The position numbers were made by a program, and so were the translations under genes. The notes beneath the pieces were generated by a model. The model saw nothing but the letters and a program-made list of their open reading frames with translations, was not told the DNA's origin and ran no database searches. A stretch of 64,000 nucleotides of DNA from Agarivorans aestuarii (GTDB taxonomy: Bacteria; Pseudomonadota; Gammaproteobacteria; Enterobacterales; Celerinatantimonadaceae): positions 1,725,001-1,789,000 of the forward strand of contig NZ_AP023033.1 in the NCBI RefSeq assembly GCF_019670125.1, in the 5' to 3' direction. Shown one piece after another: positions 39,813 to 49,349 of the stretch. The number at the start of each line of letters is the position of its first letter. The first letter of the stretch is position 1.

Positions 39813-40976
39813 ATGGAAGTGATTAAAAAAAGTCTTCAAGGTAGTGTCATACTCGTTAGCGGTATTTTGCTTGCAGCCTGTGGCGGTGGCAGTTCAACAG
39901 GAGCAGCCAGCGATGCGCAGGTAGAGCTAGATAGTGCTTATTACGCCGATGTTTATGGTTGGAATGCCAGTGGTGGGCTTAACCAAACTCAACTAGGTCG
40001 TGGCCTCAACCTAGGAAATTACCTAGAAGCGCCCAACGAAGGAGAGTGGACCGGTGGTCGATTGTTGGTACAAGAGGACTTACAAATAATCGCCGATGCA
40101 GGCTTTAAAACCGTGCGCATTCCAGTACGTTGGTCAAATCATGCAGCTGAATCTTCTCCTTATCAAATAGACGCCAGCTTCATGGCCCGAGTTAAGCAAG
40201 TGGTCAATTGGAGCTTGGCTGAAAATCTGCAAGTCGTGCTTAACGTTCATCACTATGAAGAAATGATGAACGACGGCGAGAACATGCAAGAGAACCATAT
40301 ACGTCGCTTAGTGGGGGTCTGGCAACAAATCAGTGAAGAATTCCCGTTAAGTGAGTATGGCCAAGAGCAAGTGGTATTTGAGCTACTTAATGAGCCAAAT
40401 GGCACCATTGACTACGATGATTGGAATGACATCATTGCTCGCCTAACGCAGTTGATTTGGACCACTATGGCCGATCAGCAAAACAATGGTAGTGAGCAGC
40501 GTACTATTATGATTGGCACCGCTAATTGGGGACACCCCGATGGCTTAACCCAATTGCAATTACCTAGCAGTGTTAACTCCGACAACACTATTATTACCGT
40601 TCACTATTACGAACCGTTCCACTTTACTCACCAAGGCGCCGATTGGGTATCGGGTTCTAATGATTGGATTGGCACACCATGGTTAGGTACTGCTTCAGAC
40701 CAACAACCCTTGATTGATTTGTTCGACAGGGTAACGGCTTGGAATGAACAAGCAGGGCGAGGCTTTGAGATCTTCATGGGAGAATATGGCGTGTATTCAC
40801 TGCATTCTGATCCCGACCATCAACGTGCCTGGACAGCGTTTATTTCTCGCGAAGCAGAAAAGCGCAATATAAGTTGGGCATATTGGGAATACGCTTCTGG
40901 CTTTGGTGCTTACGACCCTGAAGCCGGTGCTTGGCGACCAGCCCTTATTGAAGGTTTAATTCCCACTTCACTGTAG
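39813..40976 (+). CDS. Glycoside hydrolase family 5 (cellulase-like) lipoprotein
   Basis: The 387-residue protein begins with a lipoprotein signal whose lipobox LAAC places the lipidated Cys at about residue 23, followed by GGGSS. The GH5 barrel shows GRGLNLGNYLEAP, FKTVRIPVRW, LNVHHYEEM, the acid/base Glu in FELLNEPNG, HYYEPFHFTHQ and the nucleophile Glu in FMGEYGVYS. It would hydrolyse a beta-1,4-glucan or mannan at the cell surface. The exact subfamily is not clear. The start at 39813 has AAAAGG six bases upstream; a TTG lies 15 bp earlier. It is a single gene. Confidence 0.92.
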   Translation: MEVIKKSLQGSVILVSGILLAACGGGSSTGAASDAQVELDSAYYADVYGWNASGGLNQTQLGRGLNLGNYLEAPNEGEWTGGRLLVQEDLQIIADAGFKTVRIPVRWSNHAAESSPYQIDASFMARVKQVVNWSLAENLQVVLNVHHYEEMMNDGENMQENHIRRLVGVWQQISEEFPLSEYGQEQVVFELLNEPNGTIDYDDWNDIIARLTQLIWTTMADQQNNGSEQRTIMIGTANWGHPDGLTQLQLPSSVNSDNTIITVHYYEPFHFTHQGADWVSGSNDWIGTPWLGTASDQQPLIDLFDRVTAWNEQAGRGFEIFMGEYGVYSLHSDPDHQRAWTAFISREAEKRNISWAYWEYASGFGAYDPEAGAWRPALIEGLIPTSL

Positions 40977-40988
40977 TGACTCCCTTTC

Positions 40989-41014
40989 AGCGCTAGCTAA
41001 TCCTTGCTAGCGCT
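40989..41014. repeat. Inverted repeat after the GH5 gene
   Basis: AGCGCTAGC and GCTAGCGCT form a perfect 9-bp stem with an 8-nt loop, 12 bp after the GH5 stop. The following sequence is AAATATTT rather than a T tract, so it may stabilise the mRNA end or be a weak terminator. Confidence 0.5.
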
Positions 41015-41153
41015 AAATATTTCCGCACTGGCTATTATCTTATTGCTAATCAAACACTATAGTTTGTTAGTAGGTTTACAATATCAATATTAAATTCAAG
41101 CTATTAGCTAACGTCCTAGTAGCCTATTAACTGTTAAAACTGTGATAGTAGTG

Positions 41154-44100
41154 ATGAAAATTAAGCCCTGGCTGAAGCGAAGTCTAATTGGTTTTACCGT
41201 GTTAGTTGCAATTCTGCTGCTCCCCCTTGTTATCTTGTTGGTGGGCTTAAAAGTAGAAATTGGCGACAGCCGCCAACTGGTGACTAAGATACTTAGTGAG
41301 CAGCTGCAGCGCGATGTACGTATTGAGGGCAATATTCAACTTGAATTGTCTTTTCGTCCCGCTATTACCGTGGAAAACATCCATATTGCTAACCCTCGTA
41401 GCTTTGGAGAACAAAGCTTTGCCCAAGTGCGTAAAGCCAGCGCGCAAGTTCAAGTATTACCCTTATTAAGGCAGCACTTAGAAATTGAGCAAATACTGCT
41501 AGATGGCTTTTATCTTGACTTGATAAGAAATGTTGCCGGCGAGAATAATTGGCAGTTTGCTAGCGGCGCGCCAGAGCAGAGCACTGCAGCGGCTGCCGCA
41601 GAATCTAGTGAGCAAGAAACCAGCAATGATTTTACCTGGCAAGGCACTAATTATAGTTTCGAGATTGAAGACCAAATCCTGATAAGCGACGCCAGAATTA
41701 GCTATGCCGACCAAGCCGCAGAGGCGGTACTCAGCTGGCAGCTAGAAGAGTTAAAACTAACCTCCTTAGATAGCGAGACCTTGGCGATGACAGCCAAAGG
41801 CAGCATGTTAGATGAGCGTTACTCCTTAGATTCAACCTGGCAGTTAGAGCCCTTATTGCAGGGGCGAGCCGGCGACGTTCAACTTAATATGCAGGTGGCA
41901 GACGCTAGTTTTGGCCTGTCAGGCCAGTTGGCGCCGCAAAAAGAAATAAACAGCTATTTGGAGCTGAAACTTGATTGGCAAAATGCCGATTCGATTGCCC
42001 GATTGCTAGGCGAAAATTTATCGCATATTGCACCCATTAAATTGGCGACCCGTTTTGATGGTAAACCTGGTAGCTATAGTTTATCGCCAATTTCGGCTAC
42101 TTTGGGGAGTAGCCAACTTTCTGGTGAGCTGGCACTTACCGGGCACCAGCCAGTCGCTATTAATGGCAACTTAGAAATAAACCAAATTGATTTAGGCGTT
42201 TGGCTTCCCAGCGTTGAGACGAATCAGTCTTCAGAAGAACCTTTAGTTGATACTCCCACCCAGCCGAAGCCAAATAAGCCCGCTGCCGCGCAAGTTCAAG
42301 AAGCAGAAGCCTTACCGTTGTTGCAGATAGTCCGCTACTGGTTAAATCAAGCCGATGCCGATTTATCTTTAAGCATTGGCAAAATACTAGGGCTGCCGTT
42401 AGAGGTATCATCGGTTAGCTTAGGTTTAAAAGTAGAGGGTGAACAACTAAAAGCACCGCTGCGCGCAGTGGTTGATGAGATTCGCTTTCGCGGCAACCTT
42501 AAAGCCAGTGTAGAAGACGACAGCTTAAATACATCAATGCGTTTGGTGGCACAAAAGTCGCCACTAGATAAGCTGGCTAGCCGTATTCCATTGTTAGCCG
42601 GCAGTACTGGAAGCATTGGTCGCTCGGTTCTGCGCATTAGTGCCACCGGTAGTGATGTGACACAGTTGTTAGCCAGTAGCCAGTTTAACTACAAAATTGA
42701 AGACAGCCGTATGAGCCTGCCGGCAGGTACTAAATTCGATATTAAAAGTGCTAATTTACATGCCAGTTTAGACAGTGAGCTCGAGCTAAACCTTGACGGT
42801 GTACTACTGGATATTCCGGTCAACGCGCTTATCCATACCAGCCCTCTAAGAGCAATGCTCAATCAACAAGCGTGGCAAGTGCGCATGCAGCTAGACTCGC
42901 CCGCAATAGAGCTAAACTTAAATGGAGAACTACCTAGTGGCGTGTGGCAGCAGGGAGCAAGTCTACAGTTAAATGCAAATTCTCCACGTATTGGTTTGTT
43001 AGCGCCTTGGTTAGGTGTAGATAGCAAGGCTCAAGGGCCACTTAAGCTTGAGCTAGCCATGCAGGCCCAACAAGGAAAATCTTCACTCAAGGTTGGCCAG
43101 CTGCAAATAGCAGATAGTAAGGGCACGATTCAAGCCAGCTGGGATAAAAGTAAAACCGAGCAAGGTCTAGTAAGCCTCGAGTCAGCTTGGCAAGGCATCC
43201 ACTTGGCTCAATTAATGGACTTGATGCCCAGTGAGCCTAATAAACCCAAATCAGAAGACAAAACAGCTGCGAAGCCGCTTAGCGAAAAGGCCACTATTGA
43301 TATTCGTGTGCCCATATTACCGCAAGGCTTTGCTATTCATGATGCTGATCTTGCGATTAGTATTGAAGAGTTATTGCTAGGAGAACATCAATTTGAAAAC
43401 CTAGAATTGCAAGCCTCAGCACGTGATGGCTGGCTACAGCAAGCGCCATTTAGCGGAGAGTTTGCCCAGAGCAAAATAGCCGGCAATGCGACACTCGATT
43501 TACGTAGCTCACCACTTAAGCTAGATTTTAGTATTGCTAGCGAGCAACCCAACATCGCGCAATTGCTTAAACAACTTAATATTGCCGAGCAAGCTAACCT
43601 TGCTTTAGACCGTGCCGAGCTGGATTTGTCTTTGCAGGGAGATGATGTGGCGCAGCTATTAGCAAGCACTACACTTTCTGCAAAGCTCATCGGTGGCTAT
43701 TGGGATTTAGTTGACCCAAATACTCAAGCCAGCGCAAGAATTGAACTAGATGAAGGCAGTTTAAGCGCTAGCCCTAAAAAGCCTTTGGTCTTAGCCTTAA
43801 AGGGCGAGCTAAAACAACTGCCCCTGAATGTACAACTAAGCACGCTAAGCTTGGCTGAATTTACTCAAAAACCGAGCGAGCTACCTCTCAAGCTTAGCTT
43901 GGATGTGAACCAAGTTAACTTACAAGCTAAGGCCACACTGCCGCGCCCGGTGTCGCTTAATAATTTGAGCCTTGCAATGCAGCTCACTAGCCCTAGTTTA
44001 AGTCAGTTAGACAGCTTACATGGTGTTCAGCTACCGCCATTTGGCCCGATAAAACTAGCCGGTGAATTGCAGATAAACGAGCAAGGCTACGCTATTAATA

Positions 44101-45188
44101 ACATGCTGTTAGCGGTAGCAAATAGCGAGCTCACAGGCTTAGCTAACTTAAGTACCGTAAACGTAAAGCCCCAACTCGATATTGCGATTAGTGCCAATAA
44201 TATTCAGTTAGATGATTTTAAAACGGGAGATTGGCAAGGGCTTGAGCAACGCGCAGCTTTGCCAGCTGAACAAACGCAAAGTAATGCTGAGGAGCAAAAT
44301 CAAGTTGGCTCAAACGATGTCGCTCAGCCTTTGTTGAGTCAAGCTGTGTTCCAGCGTTTAAACGCCAATTTTTCTTTAGATGTTGAGCGGGTTAAATCTG
44401 GTAAAGATTGGTTAGGCGAGGGCAAATTGCATTGGCAGTTACACGATGGCAGCTTGCGCTTGGCGCCTTTGTGGTTAGCTCTACCGGGAGGTGAGATTGA
44501 TATTAATGGCGAGTTAAGCGCTACAGGCTCTGGATTTTACAGCCAGCTTAAAGCAGAGATAGAGAATTTTGATTACGGCCTGTTAGCCAGACGGATAAAA
44601 CCCGATACCGAGATGCGTGGCAGTTTTAGTCTACATCTAGATGTAAACAGTGAGTTTGAACAGCTTGAGCAATGGTTAGAGAGTGCCAACGGTAAGGTAG
44701 GTTTTGCGGTTTGGCCTAAAGAATTTGAAGCCGGCATTATGGACTTATGGGCGGTAAGTCTGGCTAGTGCTGTAGTTCCCGAACTAGATGATTCCGATAA
44801 ATCGGTACTTAATTGCGTGGTTGCCGCCTTTGATAGTGATAACGGTAAATTGGTTCAAAACGTACTGTTAGCTGATACCTCACGCATACGAGTACTAGGT
44901 GAAACCGAAGTGGACTTTAAGCAACAACAAGTAAAAATGGTGCTGCGGCCTAAAGCTAAGCGCGCCCAAATATTTGGCTTATCGACGCCGGTACAAGTCA
45001 CCGGAAGTTTTGAAGATTTTAAAATTGGTATCGTAAGTGGCGGCTTAATTGGCACTACCATTCGCTTTGTTACCAGTCCAGTTGTGTCGCCGCTGCGTTG
45101 GATAGTGGAAGCGCCGCTTGATGCCGATGGCAGTGAACTGTGCCGTCAAGCTTGGCAGCAAGCTAAACAGGTAGATATAGCAAACTAA
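41154..45188 (+). CDS. AsmA family protein
   Basis: This 1344-residue protein is anchored by an N-terminal helix (about 8-32). The AsmA N-terminal domain follows, and then a very long beta-rich periplasmic body. Diagnostic pieces are ILSEQLQRDVRIEGNIQLEL, FRPAITVENIHIANP near the start and the C-terminal GSFEDFKIG repeat-type strand. AsmA-like proteins are thought to bridge inner and outer membranes in phospholipid traffic. E. coli AsmA has about 617 residues and TamB about 1259, so this is at the long end. The start at 41154 is preferred over GTG codons at 41142 and 41151. Confidence 0.87.
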   Translation: MKIKPWLKRSLIGFTVLVAILLLPLVILLVGLKVEIGDSRQLVTKILSEQLQRDVRIEGNIQLELSFRPAITVENIHIANPRSFGEQSFAQVRKASAQVQVLPLLRQHLEIEQILLDGFYLDLIRNVAGENNWQFASGAPEQSTAAAAAESSEQETSNDFTWQGTNYSFEIEDQILISDARISYADQAAEAVLSWQLEELKLTSLDSETLAMTAKGSMLDERYSLDSTWQLEPLLQGRAGDVQLNMQVADASFGLSGQLAPQKEINSYLELKLDWQNADSIARLLGENLSHIAPIKLATRFDGKPGSYSLSPISATLGSSQLSGELALTGHQPVAINGNLEINQIDLGVWLPSVETNQSSEEPLVDTPTQPKPNKPAAAQVQEAEALPLLQIVRYWLNQADADLSLSIGKILGLPLEVSSVSLGLKVEGEQLKAPLRAVVDEIRFRGNLKASVEDDSLNTSMRLVAQKSPLDKLASRIPLLAGSTGSIGRSVLRISATGSDVTQLLASSQFNYKIEDSRMSLPAGTKFDIKSANLHASLDSELELNLDGVLLDIPVNALIHTSPLRAMLNQQAWQVRMQLDSPAIELNLNGELPSGVWQQGASLQLNANSPRIGLLAPWLGVDSKAQGPLKLELAMQAQQGKSSLKVGQLQIADSKGTIQASWDKSKTEQGLVSLESAWQGIHLAQLMDLMPSEPNKPKSEDKTAAKPLSEKATIDIRVPILPQGFAIHDADLAISIEELLLGEHQFENLELQASARDGWLQQAPFSGEFAQSKIAGNATLDLRSSPLKLDFSIASEQPNIAQLLKQLNIAEQANLALDRAELDLSLQGDDVAQLLASTTLSAKLIGGYWDLVDPNTQASARIELDEGSLSASPKKPLVLALKGELKQLPLNVQLSTLSLAEFTQKPSELPLKLSLDVNQVNLQAKATLPRPVSLNNLSLAMQLTSPSLSQLDSLHGVQLPPFGPIKLAGELQINEQGYAINNMLLAVANSELTGLANLSTVNVKPQLDIAISANNIQLDDFKTGDWQGLEQRAALPAEQTQSNAEEQNQVGSNDVAQPLLSQAVFQRLNANFSLDVERVKSGKDWLGEGKLHWQLHDGSLRLAPLWLALPGGEIDINGELSATGSGFYSQLKAEIENFDYGLLARRIKPDTEMRGSFSLHLDVNSEFEQLEQWLESANGKVGFAVWPKEFEAGIMDLWAVSLASAVVPELDDSDKSVLNCVVAAFDSDNGKLVQNVLLADTSRIRVLGETEVDFKQQQVKMVLRPKAKRAQIFGLSTPVQVTGSFEDFKIGIVSGGLIGTTIRFVTSPVVSPLRWIVEAPLDADGSELCRQAWQQAKQVDIAN

Positions 45189-45374
45189 TTTTCTGCGCTA
45201 GAGTTAGGCAGGGGGATTAGCTAGTTGAAAAAGCGCTGAGTGACAATTATTTATGAGCCAAATTGGAGTTTGCTCACTAAATGCAAACCTTTCAGTTGCT
45301 TAGGCCTAAGTTAGCTTGATAAGTCGATGCTTCGCGCTAATCTTAAAGACAGCTGGTATTTAAGGAAGCACAAA

Positions 45375-46199
45375 ATGCCCTCTCTAATCAAAACCCTACT
45401 CTTGATTGCTGCATTAAGCTGTTCTCTGCAGGTAGCTGCCTCAGACATAACTATTTGTAATCGCTTGGTGGTTACCGGGAACGCCGAATATCCGCCCATT
45501 TTGTGGCGAGACCAAAATAACCCCGGCAAGCTCACTGGCATTGCTGTCGAGCTACTCGAATTAGCCTTAATGGATACCGAGATTAGTGTTGACGCTCGGG
45601 ATCGAGGCGTATGGGCAAGAGCATTGCAAGAAGCCAAACATGGTGAAATAGATATGTTAGCGGGCGCCTTTCTAACCAATGAGCGACAAGAATACATGGA
45701 CTACATTGTGCCGCAGTTTACTGACGTTCCCAGTGTTGTTTGGACCAAAAAAGGTAACGAATTTAGTTATCAAAAATGGGAAGACTTATTAGACCGCCGC
45801 GGAGGCACACTGGTTAACAATAGTTTTGGACAAGACTTTGATACTTACGCCAAAGCCAATTTGAAGATCCTAAGTAGTGCTTCGGCAGAACGCTCCTTCG
45901 CTATGTTGTTAGCCGATCGCTTCGACTATGTGCTTTACGAGCTCTATCAAGGTTTAACCATTTTGGAATCTGCAGGCCTAAAATCTCAAGTGGTACCTTT
46001 AGACAATCCCATATCTGTAGAAGGTTTATATTTCACCTTTTCTAAAAAGTCAGGCTGTAATAGTGAGGAGTTAAGGCGGCACTTAAGCGAGCGGGTTACC
46101 CAGCTGACTAAGTTTAATACCTTCGAACGTTTATTCGACAAACACATGCAAGCGTGGTTGTTACAGCAATCTAATTTTGGTGTGGAACCGCGTAACTAA
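45375..46199 (+). CDS. Periplasmic substrate-binding protein, SBP_bac_3-like
   Basis: The 274-residue protein has a signal peptide (cut after QVAAS, about residue 22) and a family 3 solute-binding fold: VTGNAEYPPILWRD, LTGIAVELLELALMD and GEIDMLAGAFLTNERQEYMD. Two Cys near the ends may pair. It has no ABC partner genes here. It is of the same type as the protein at 18801 but not a close copy. The ligand is unknown. I start it at MPSLIKTLLL because the 16 extra upstream residues are not signal-like. Confidence 0.82.
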   Translation: MPSLIKTLLLIAALSCSLQVAASDITICNRLVVTGNAEYPPILWRDQNNPGKLTGIAVELLELALMDTEISVDARDRGVWARALQEAKHGEIDMLAGAFLTNERQEYMDYIVPQFTDVPSVVWTKKGNEFSYQKWEDLLDRRGGTLVNNSFGQDFDTYAKANLKILSSASAERSFAMLLADRFDYVLYELYQGLTILESAGLKSQVVPLDNPISVEGLYFTFSKKSGCNSEELRRHLSERVTQLTKFNTFERLFDKHMQAWLLQQSNFGVEPRN

Positions 46200-46229
46200 G
46201 CGCTAAGTTACTGGGCCGAGCTATTGAGC

Positions 46230-46457
46230 TTAGTTATCTTTGCTTGAAATTTTTTCTGCGCTAACAGCGGTGTTGGCTTCTTGCCAACCTCGAGTGTCAT
46301 TAATTAGCTGTTCAACCATTTCTACCTTACCAACAACATTACCTTCATCTAAGACCACCAAGCTATTGTTCTGCTCTTCAATCTGAAAATTTGTGCAGAT
46401 GATTTCATTGTCTCGATATCCGGCAGAATTAAAAAAGTGAATCTTGTAAGTATTCAT
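46230..46457 (-). CDS. Hypothetical 75-residue protein
   Basis: I do not recognise this small soluble protein. It has a predicted beta-rich core (MNTYKIHFFNSAGY to VVGKVEMVEQLIND) with no signal peptide or membrane segment. It has alternating hydrophobic residues and a start 156 bp from the divergent MFS gene. The coding call rests on a plausible start region (GGCGAAGGC before ATG) and isolation from other genes. Confidence 0.6.
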   Translation of the reverse strand: MNTYKIHFFNSAGYRDNEIICTNFQIEEQNNSLVVLDEGNVVGKVEMVEQLINDTRGWQEANTAVSAEKISSKDN

Positions 46458-46613
46458 GCCTTCGCCTCGATTTGAAGAGCAATAAATTGCCTTTCATCAT
46501 TATTTGGGAGTTTTGTTGTATTTTAGGAGAGAAAATCGCTATTAAGCAATCGTAGTGAAGAGTATTGTTCATTTGTTTTGATGTTCATCGTTCTTGTCTA
46601 GTGAGTAACTGAA

Positions 46614-47787
46614 ATGCTATTGCTGTTGGCGATTATTTATCTGGCCTTTATTAGCCTGGGCTTACCTGATTCGTTATTGGGCTCTTCCTGGCCAATCATG
46701 CGTGGCGACTTAAATGCCAGCCTTGAGTTTGCTGGTGTTATATCTATTGTGGTGAGCGCGGGAACCGTGGTGTCGAGCTTGTTATCCACCCGAGTGACCC
46801 ATCGCTTTGGTACCGGTAAGGTGGTTGCCTTTAGTGTACTAATGACCGCATTAGCATTGTTCGGGTTTAGCTTAAGCCTAAATCCATGGGTACTAGTGCT
46901 GCTAGCTGTGCCTCTTGGCTTGGGTGCAGGGGCAGTAGACGCAGCCTTAAATAACTTTGTCGCGATAAACTACAAAGCAAAACACATGAACTATCTGCAC
47001 TCTTTTTGGGGTGTAGGCGCAACAGCTGGGCCATTAATCATGGCGCTGTATTTAAGCCAACTGCAAGGCTGGCGCGAAGGTTATGCCACCATTTCCTATA
47101 TTCAATTTGCCTTAGTGGCGGTGTTGCTTTTAGCACTGCCGCTGTGGAAGCGGGCAACCAGCGAGAGTTTGGCGGCTGGTGGAGAACAGCCCGCGCCTAT
47201 AAGTAATCGCAATGCCGTAACAATAAAAGGCGTTAAACTGCAGCTACTTACCTTCTTTTGCTATTGTTCTTTAGAGGCAGGAACCGGCTTGTGGGCAGCT
47301 AGTTATCTGATCAGTAAGCAACAAGTGAGTGCCGCTAATGCAGCCTTTTGGACAGCCATGTATTTCTTGGGCATTACCCTGGGGCGCTTTATTTGTGGTT
47401 TTGTCTCTGAGCGAATAGCGGAAGACAAACTGGTGCGCGCTGGAGTGCTAAGCATATTGGTTGGTGTTGTATTGTTGCTTATTCCTGGCGGGGCAATGCT
47501 GGCGAAAATTGGCTTAATGTTGATAGGTTTTGGCTGTGCGCCAATCTACCCAAATACAATCCACCTAACGCCGCAACGTTTTTGTTAAGCATGCATCGCA
47601 GGCGATTATTGGTTTGTCGATGGCTTGCGCTTACGTAGGTACAACCCTAATGCCACCGTTTATTGGGCTGCTGGCAGCTTCTAGTTCCTTTGTTGTGTTG
47701 CCAATCGCCTTGTTAGTGTTTAGCGCTCTAATGCTGTTTAGTACCGAACGCCTTAAGCATTGGCCAAAATCACAACATGGCCACTAG
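46614..47787 (+). pseudogene. MFS transporter with a +1 frameshift
   Basis: The first frame gives 324 residues (46614-47588) with nine or so membrane helices of a major facilitator (PDSLLGSSWPIMRGDL; GLGAGAVDAALNNFVA; SFWGVGATAGPL). It breaks off at IHLTPQRF. The plus-one frame continues at once as KHASQAIIGLSMACAYVG to a stop at 47785, which supplies the last two helices. The break is in a run of five T (47579-47583); one T fewer restores RFVK and a 390-residue protein of normal size. This may be a real mutation, slippage or a sequencing error. Confidence 0.8.
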
Positions 47788-47831
47788 CCACAAGCTAAAC
47801 TGGTTTAATAATTAACAGTGCGGAGTGGGAA

Positions 47832-48407
47832 ATGGCAAACGAAGATATTGGTGAACTAGTATTTAGTTCGCAGCAGATAAGCCAAGGAGTAAGCGCGGTA
47901 GCCAAGCAGCTTAACCAAAAATACCTAGGTGAATCGCTGGTGGTTATAAGCGTAGTGCCGGGCGGGATGTTATTTACCGCCGACTTAGTGCGCCAGTTAG
48001 ATCTTGACCTAGCCATCGACTATATATCTTGCCCACATACCCCGGGTAGTAGAAATAACGATTCCAATATCGAGTACCAGCAAAACATCAACATCGAGAA
48101 TCAACATGTGATTGTTATCGACGATGCCATCGAGTCGGGAGGCACCATGCAGCGCTTAATTGCTCATTTATCTAAGCACTATGCCCCCAAAAGCTTAGCA
48201 GTGGCCTGTTTATTAGTGAAACCTAGCAGGGTAACTATTACCGCAGAACAGCATTACGCATTTGAAATGGACAACGATGATTTACTCGTGGGTTACGGCT
48301 TGCCTTGGAACAATCTGTATAGAAACCTGCCTTATATTTCTAAACTTAATACTTTGGACAAACAAGGCTTAGCAATATCTGGAGATAACCAGCATGGCAG
48401 GAATTAG
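47832..48407 (+). CDS. Phosphoribosyltransferase (hypoxanthine type-like)
   Basis: The 191-residue protein has a type I PRTase core, with VVISVVPGGMLFTADLVRQL and the PRPP-binding loop VIVIDDAIESGGTM (about 97-110). The order of motifs is that of hypoxanthine/guanine phosphoribosyltransferases, but the usual EDIxDTGxT is changed to DDAIESGGT, so the base specificity is uncertain. It has GGAG upstream. Its end overlaps the ACT gene by 14 bp, so the two are coupled. Confidence 0.82.
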   Translation: MANEDIGELVFSSQQISQGVSAVAKQLNQKYLGESLVVISVVPGGMLFTADLVRQLDLDLAIDYISCPHTPGSRNNDSNIEYQQNINIENQHVIVIDDAIESGGTMQRLIAHLSKHYAPKSLAVACLLVKPSRVTITAEQHYAFEMDNDDLLVGYGLPWNNLYRNLPYISKLNTLDKQGLAISGDNQHGRN

Positions 48408-48789
48408 CGATTTGGATGAACTATTGGCTTCAATGCAGCCCAAACTGCTTGAGGCTGAATATGTGTTTTGTAGCGTTAAAGGAAACATGGGCCAATATAT
48501 TGAGCTGGAACCCGTAGCGTCTTTTATCGAGTCGGAAGGTTTAACGCTTGTGCTTAAAAAAGCAGTGGCCGAAAGCGCTGGTTTATTGTTTGAGGGCAGT
48601 TACAGCCAAATTACTCTCACGGTGCATTCCAGTTTAGATGCGGTGGGTTTAACCGCTGCAGTTTCCACTAAGCTCGCTTCAAAAGGCATAAGTGCTAATG
48701 TTATAGCAGCTTACTATCACGACCATATTTTTGTTCAATCTAGCAAGGCGTCAGCAGCAATGTTAGCGCTACAAGAGTTCGCTGTTTAG
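48394..48789 (+). CDS. ACT domain protein (COG3602-like)
   Basis: The 131-residue protein consists of two small ACT-like repeats. The second (about 68-128) has the block ITLTVHSSLDAVGLTAAVS, followed by GISANVIAAYYHDHIFVQSS, which is typical of the ACT_7/COG3602 proteins. These probably bind an amino acid or similar ligand; function is unknown. It starts inside the end of the PRTase gene and is followed by a bidirectional terminator. Confidence 0.85.
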   Translation: MAGISDLDELLASMQPKLLEAEYVFCSVKGNMGQYIELEPVASFIESEGLTLVLKKAVAESAGLLFEGSYSQITLTVHSSLDAVGLTAAVSTKLASKGISANVIAAYYHDHIFVQSSKASAAMLALQEFAV

Positions 48790-48885
48790 CTCGAATAACT
48801 GGCTTGTGTGAATAAACAGAGGTTTGAGAGTACAGAGCTAAGACGTGCTTGTTTTAATTAAGATTAGAGTTTGCTGAAGCAAATC

Positions 48886-48908
48886 AAAAGCCGCTCTTAG
48901 CGGCTTTT
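48886..48908. terminator. Bidirectional terminator between the ACT and hopJ-type genes
   Basis: Stem AGCCGCT / AGCGGCT with loop CTT is flanked by A and T runs. It lies between two convergent genes, 7 bp from the stop of the minus-strand one. Confidence 0.8.
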
Positions 48909-48914
48909 GATGTT

Positions 48915-49268
48915 TTAGGCTTTGGCGCTTAGCGCTGGTTGGCTGAAGCTAATGCCATCCCAACCGTTTTTAATAAACTGGCGAATATTTTGGTGGTCGT
49001 CACTGTATGGCGTAGACAATACATCTTGGTAGTATTGACCAAACAAGGCTAGGGCTTGTTGTTTGCTTAATCCGTTTAATTGACCAAAAGCAAATACTTT
49101 GCATGAACCTGAGTTTTCACCTTCGGCATTGTGTTGCTTGCCGTTGCTAAATGCACTTGGCGTGAACTCGTAGTTTGCATCAATAATTTTCATACTATCT
49201 TCAAAGCGAATTTGATCGGGATCTTTAGTAAGAACTTCAACAAAGTTAGCGATATCTGCCTGTGCCAT
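48915..49268 (-). CDS. HopJ family protein
   Basis: The 117-residue protein matches the HopJ (type III effector) family, with FEDSMKIIDANYEFTPSAFSNG in part, GENSGSCKVFAFGQLNGLS and NIRQFIKNGWDGISF. The family is named after a Pseudomonas protein, but it occurs widely in marine bacteria without type III secretion. No secretion genes are near, so an effector role is unlikely. Its real function is unknown. Confidence 0.88.
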   Translation of the reverse strand: MAQADIANFVEVLTKDPDQIRFEDSMKIIDANYEFTPSAFSNGKQHNAEGENSGSCKVFAFGQLNGLSKQQALALFGQYYQDVLSTPYSDDHQNIRQFIKNGWDGISFSQPALSAKA

Positions 49269-49349
49269 GAGTTACGTCCTGTAGTATTGATTTATTCGCG
49301 CTTACCTTATTTGAGAATATTGCCTCGGGTCAAGAAAAAATCATCTGTT

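Noticed and set aside
48915-49268. HopJ gene as evidence for type III secretion
   Set aside because: The family name is historical; no secretion apparatus, chaperone or other effector is in the window.
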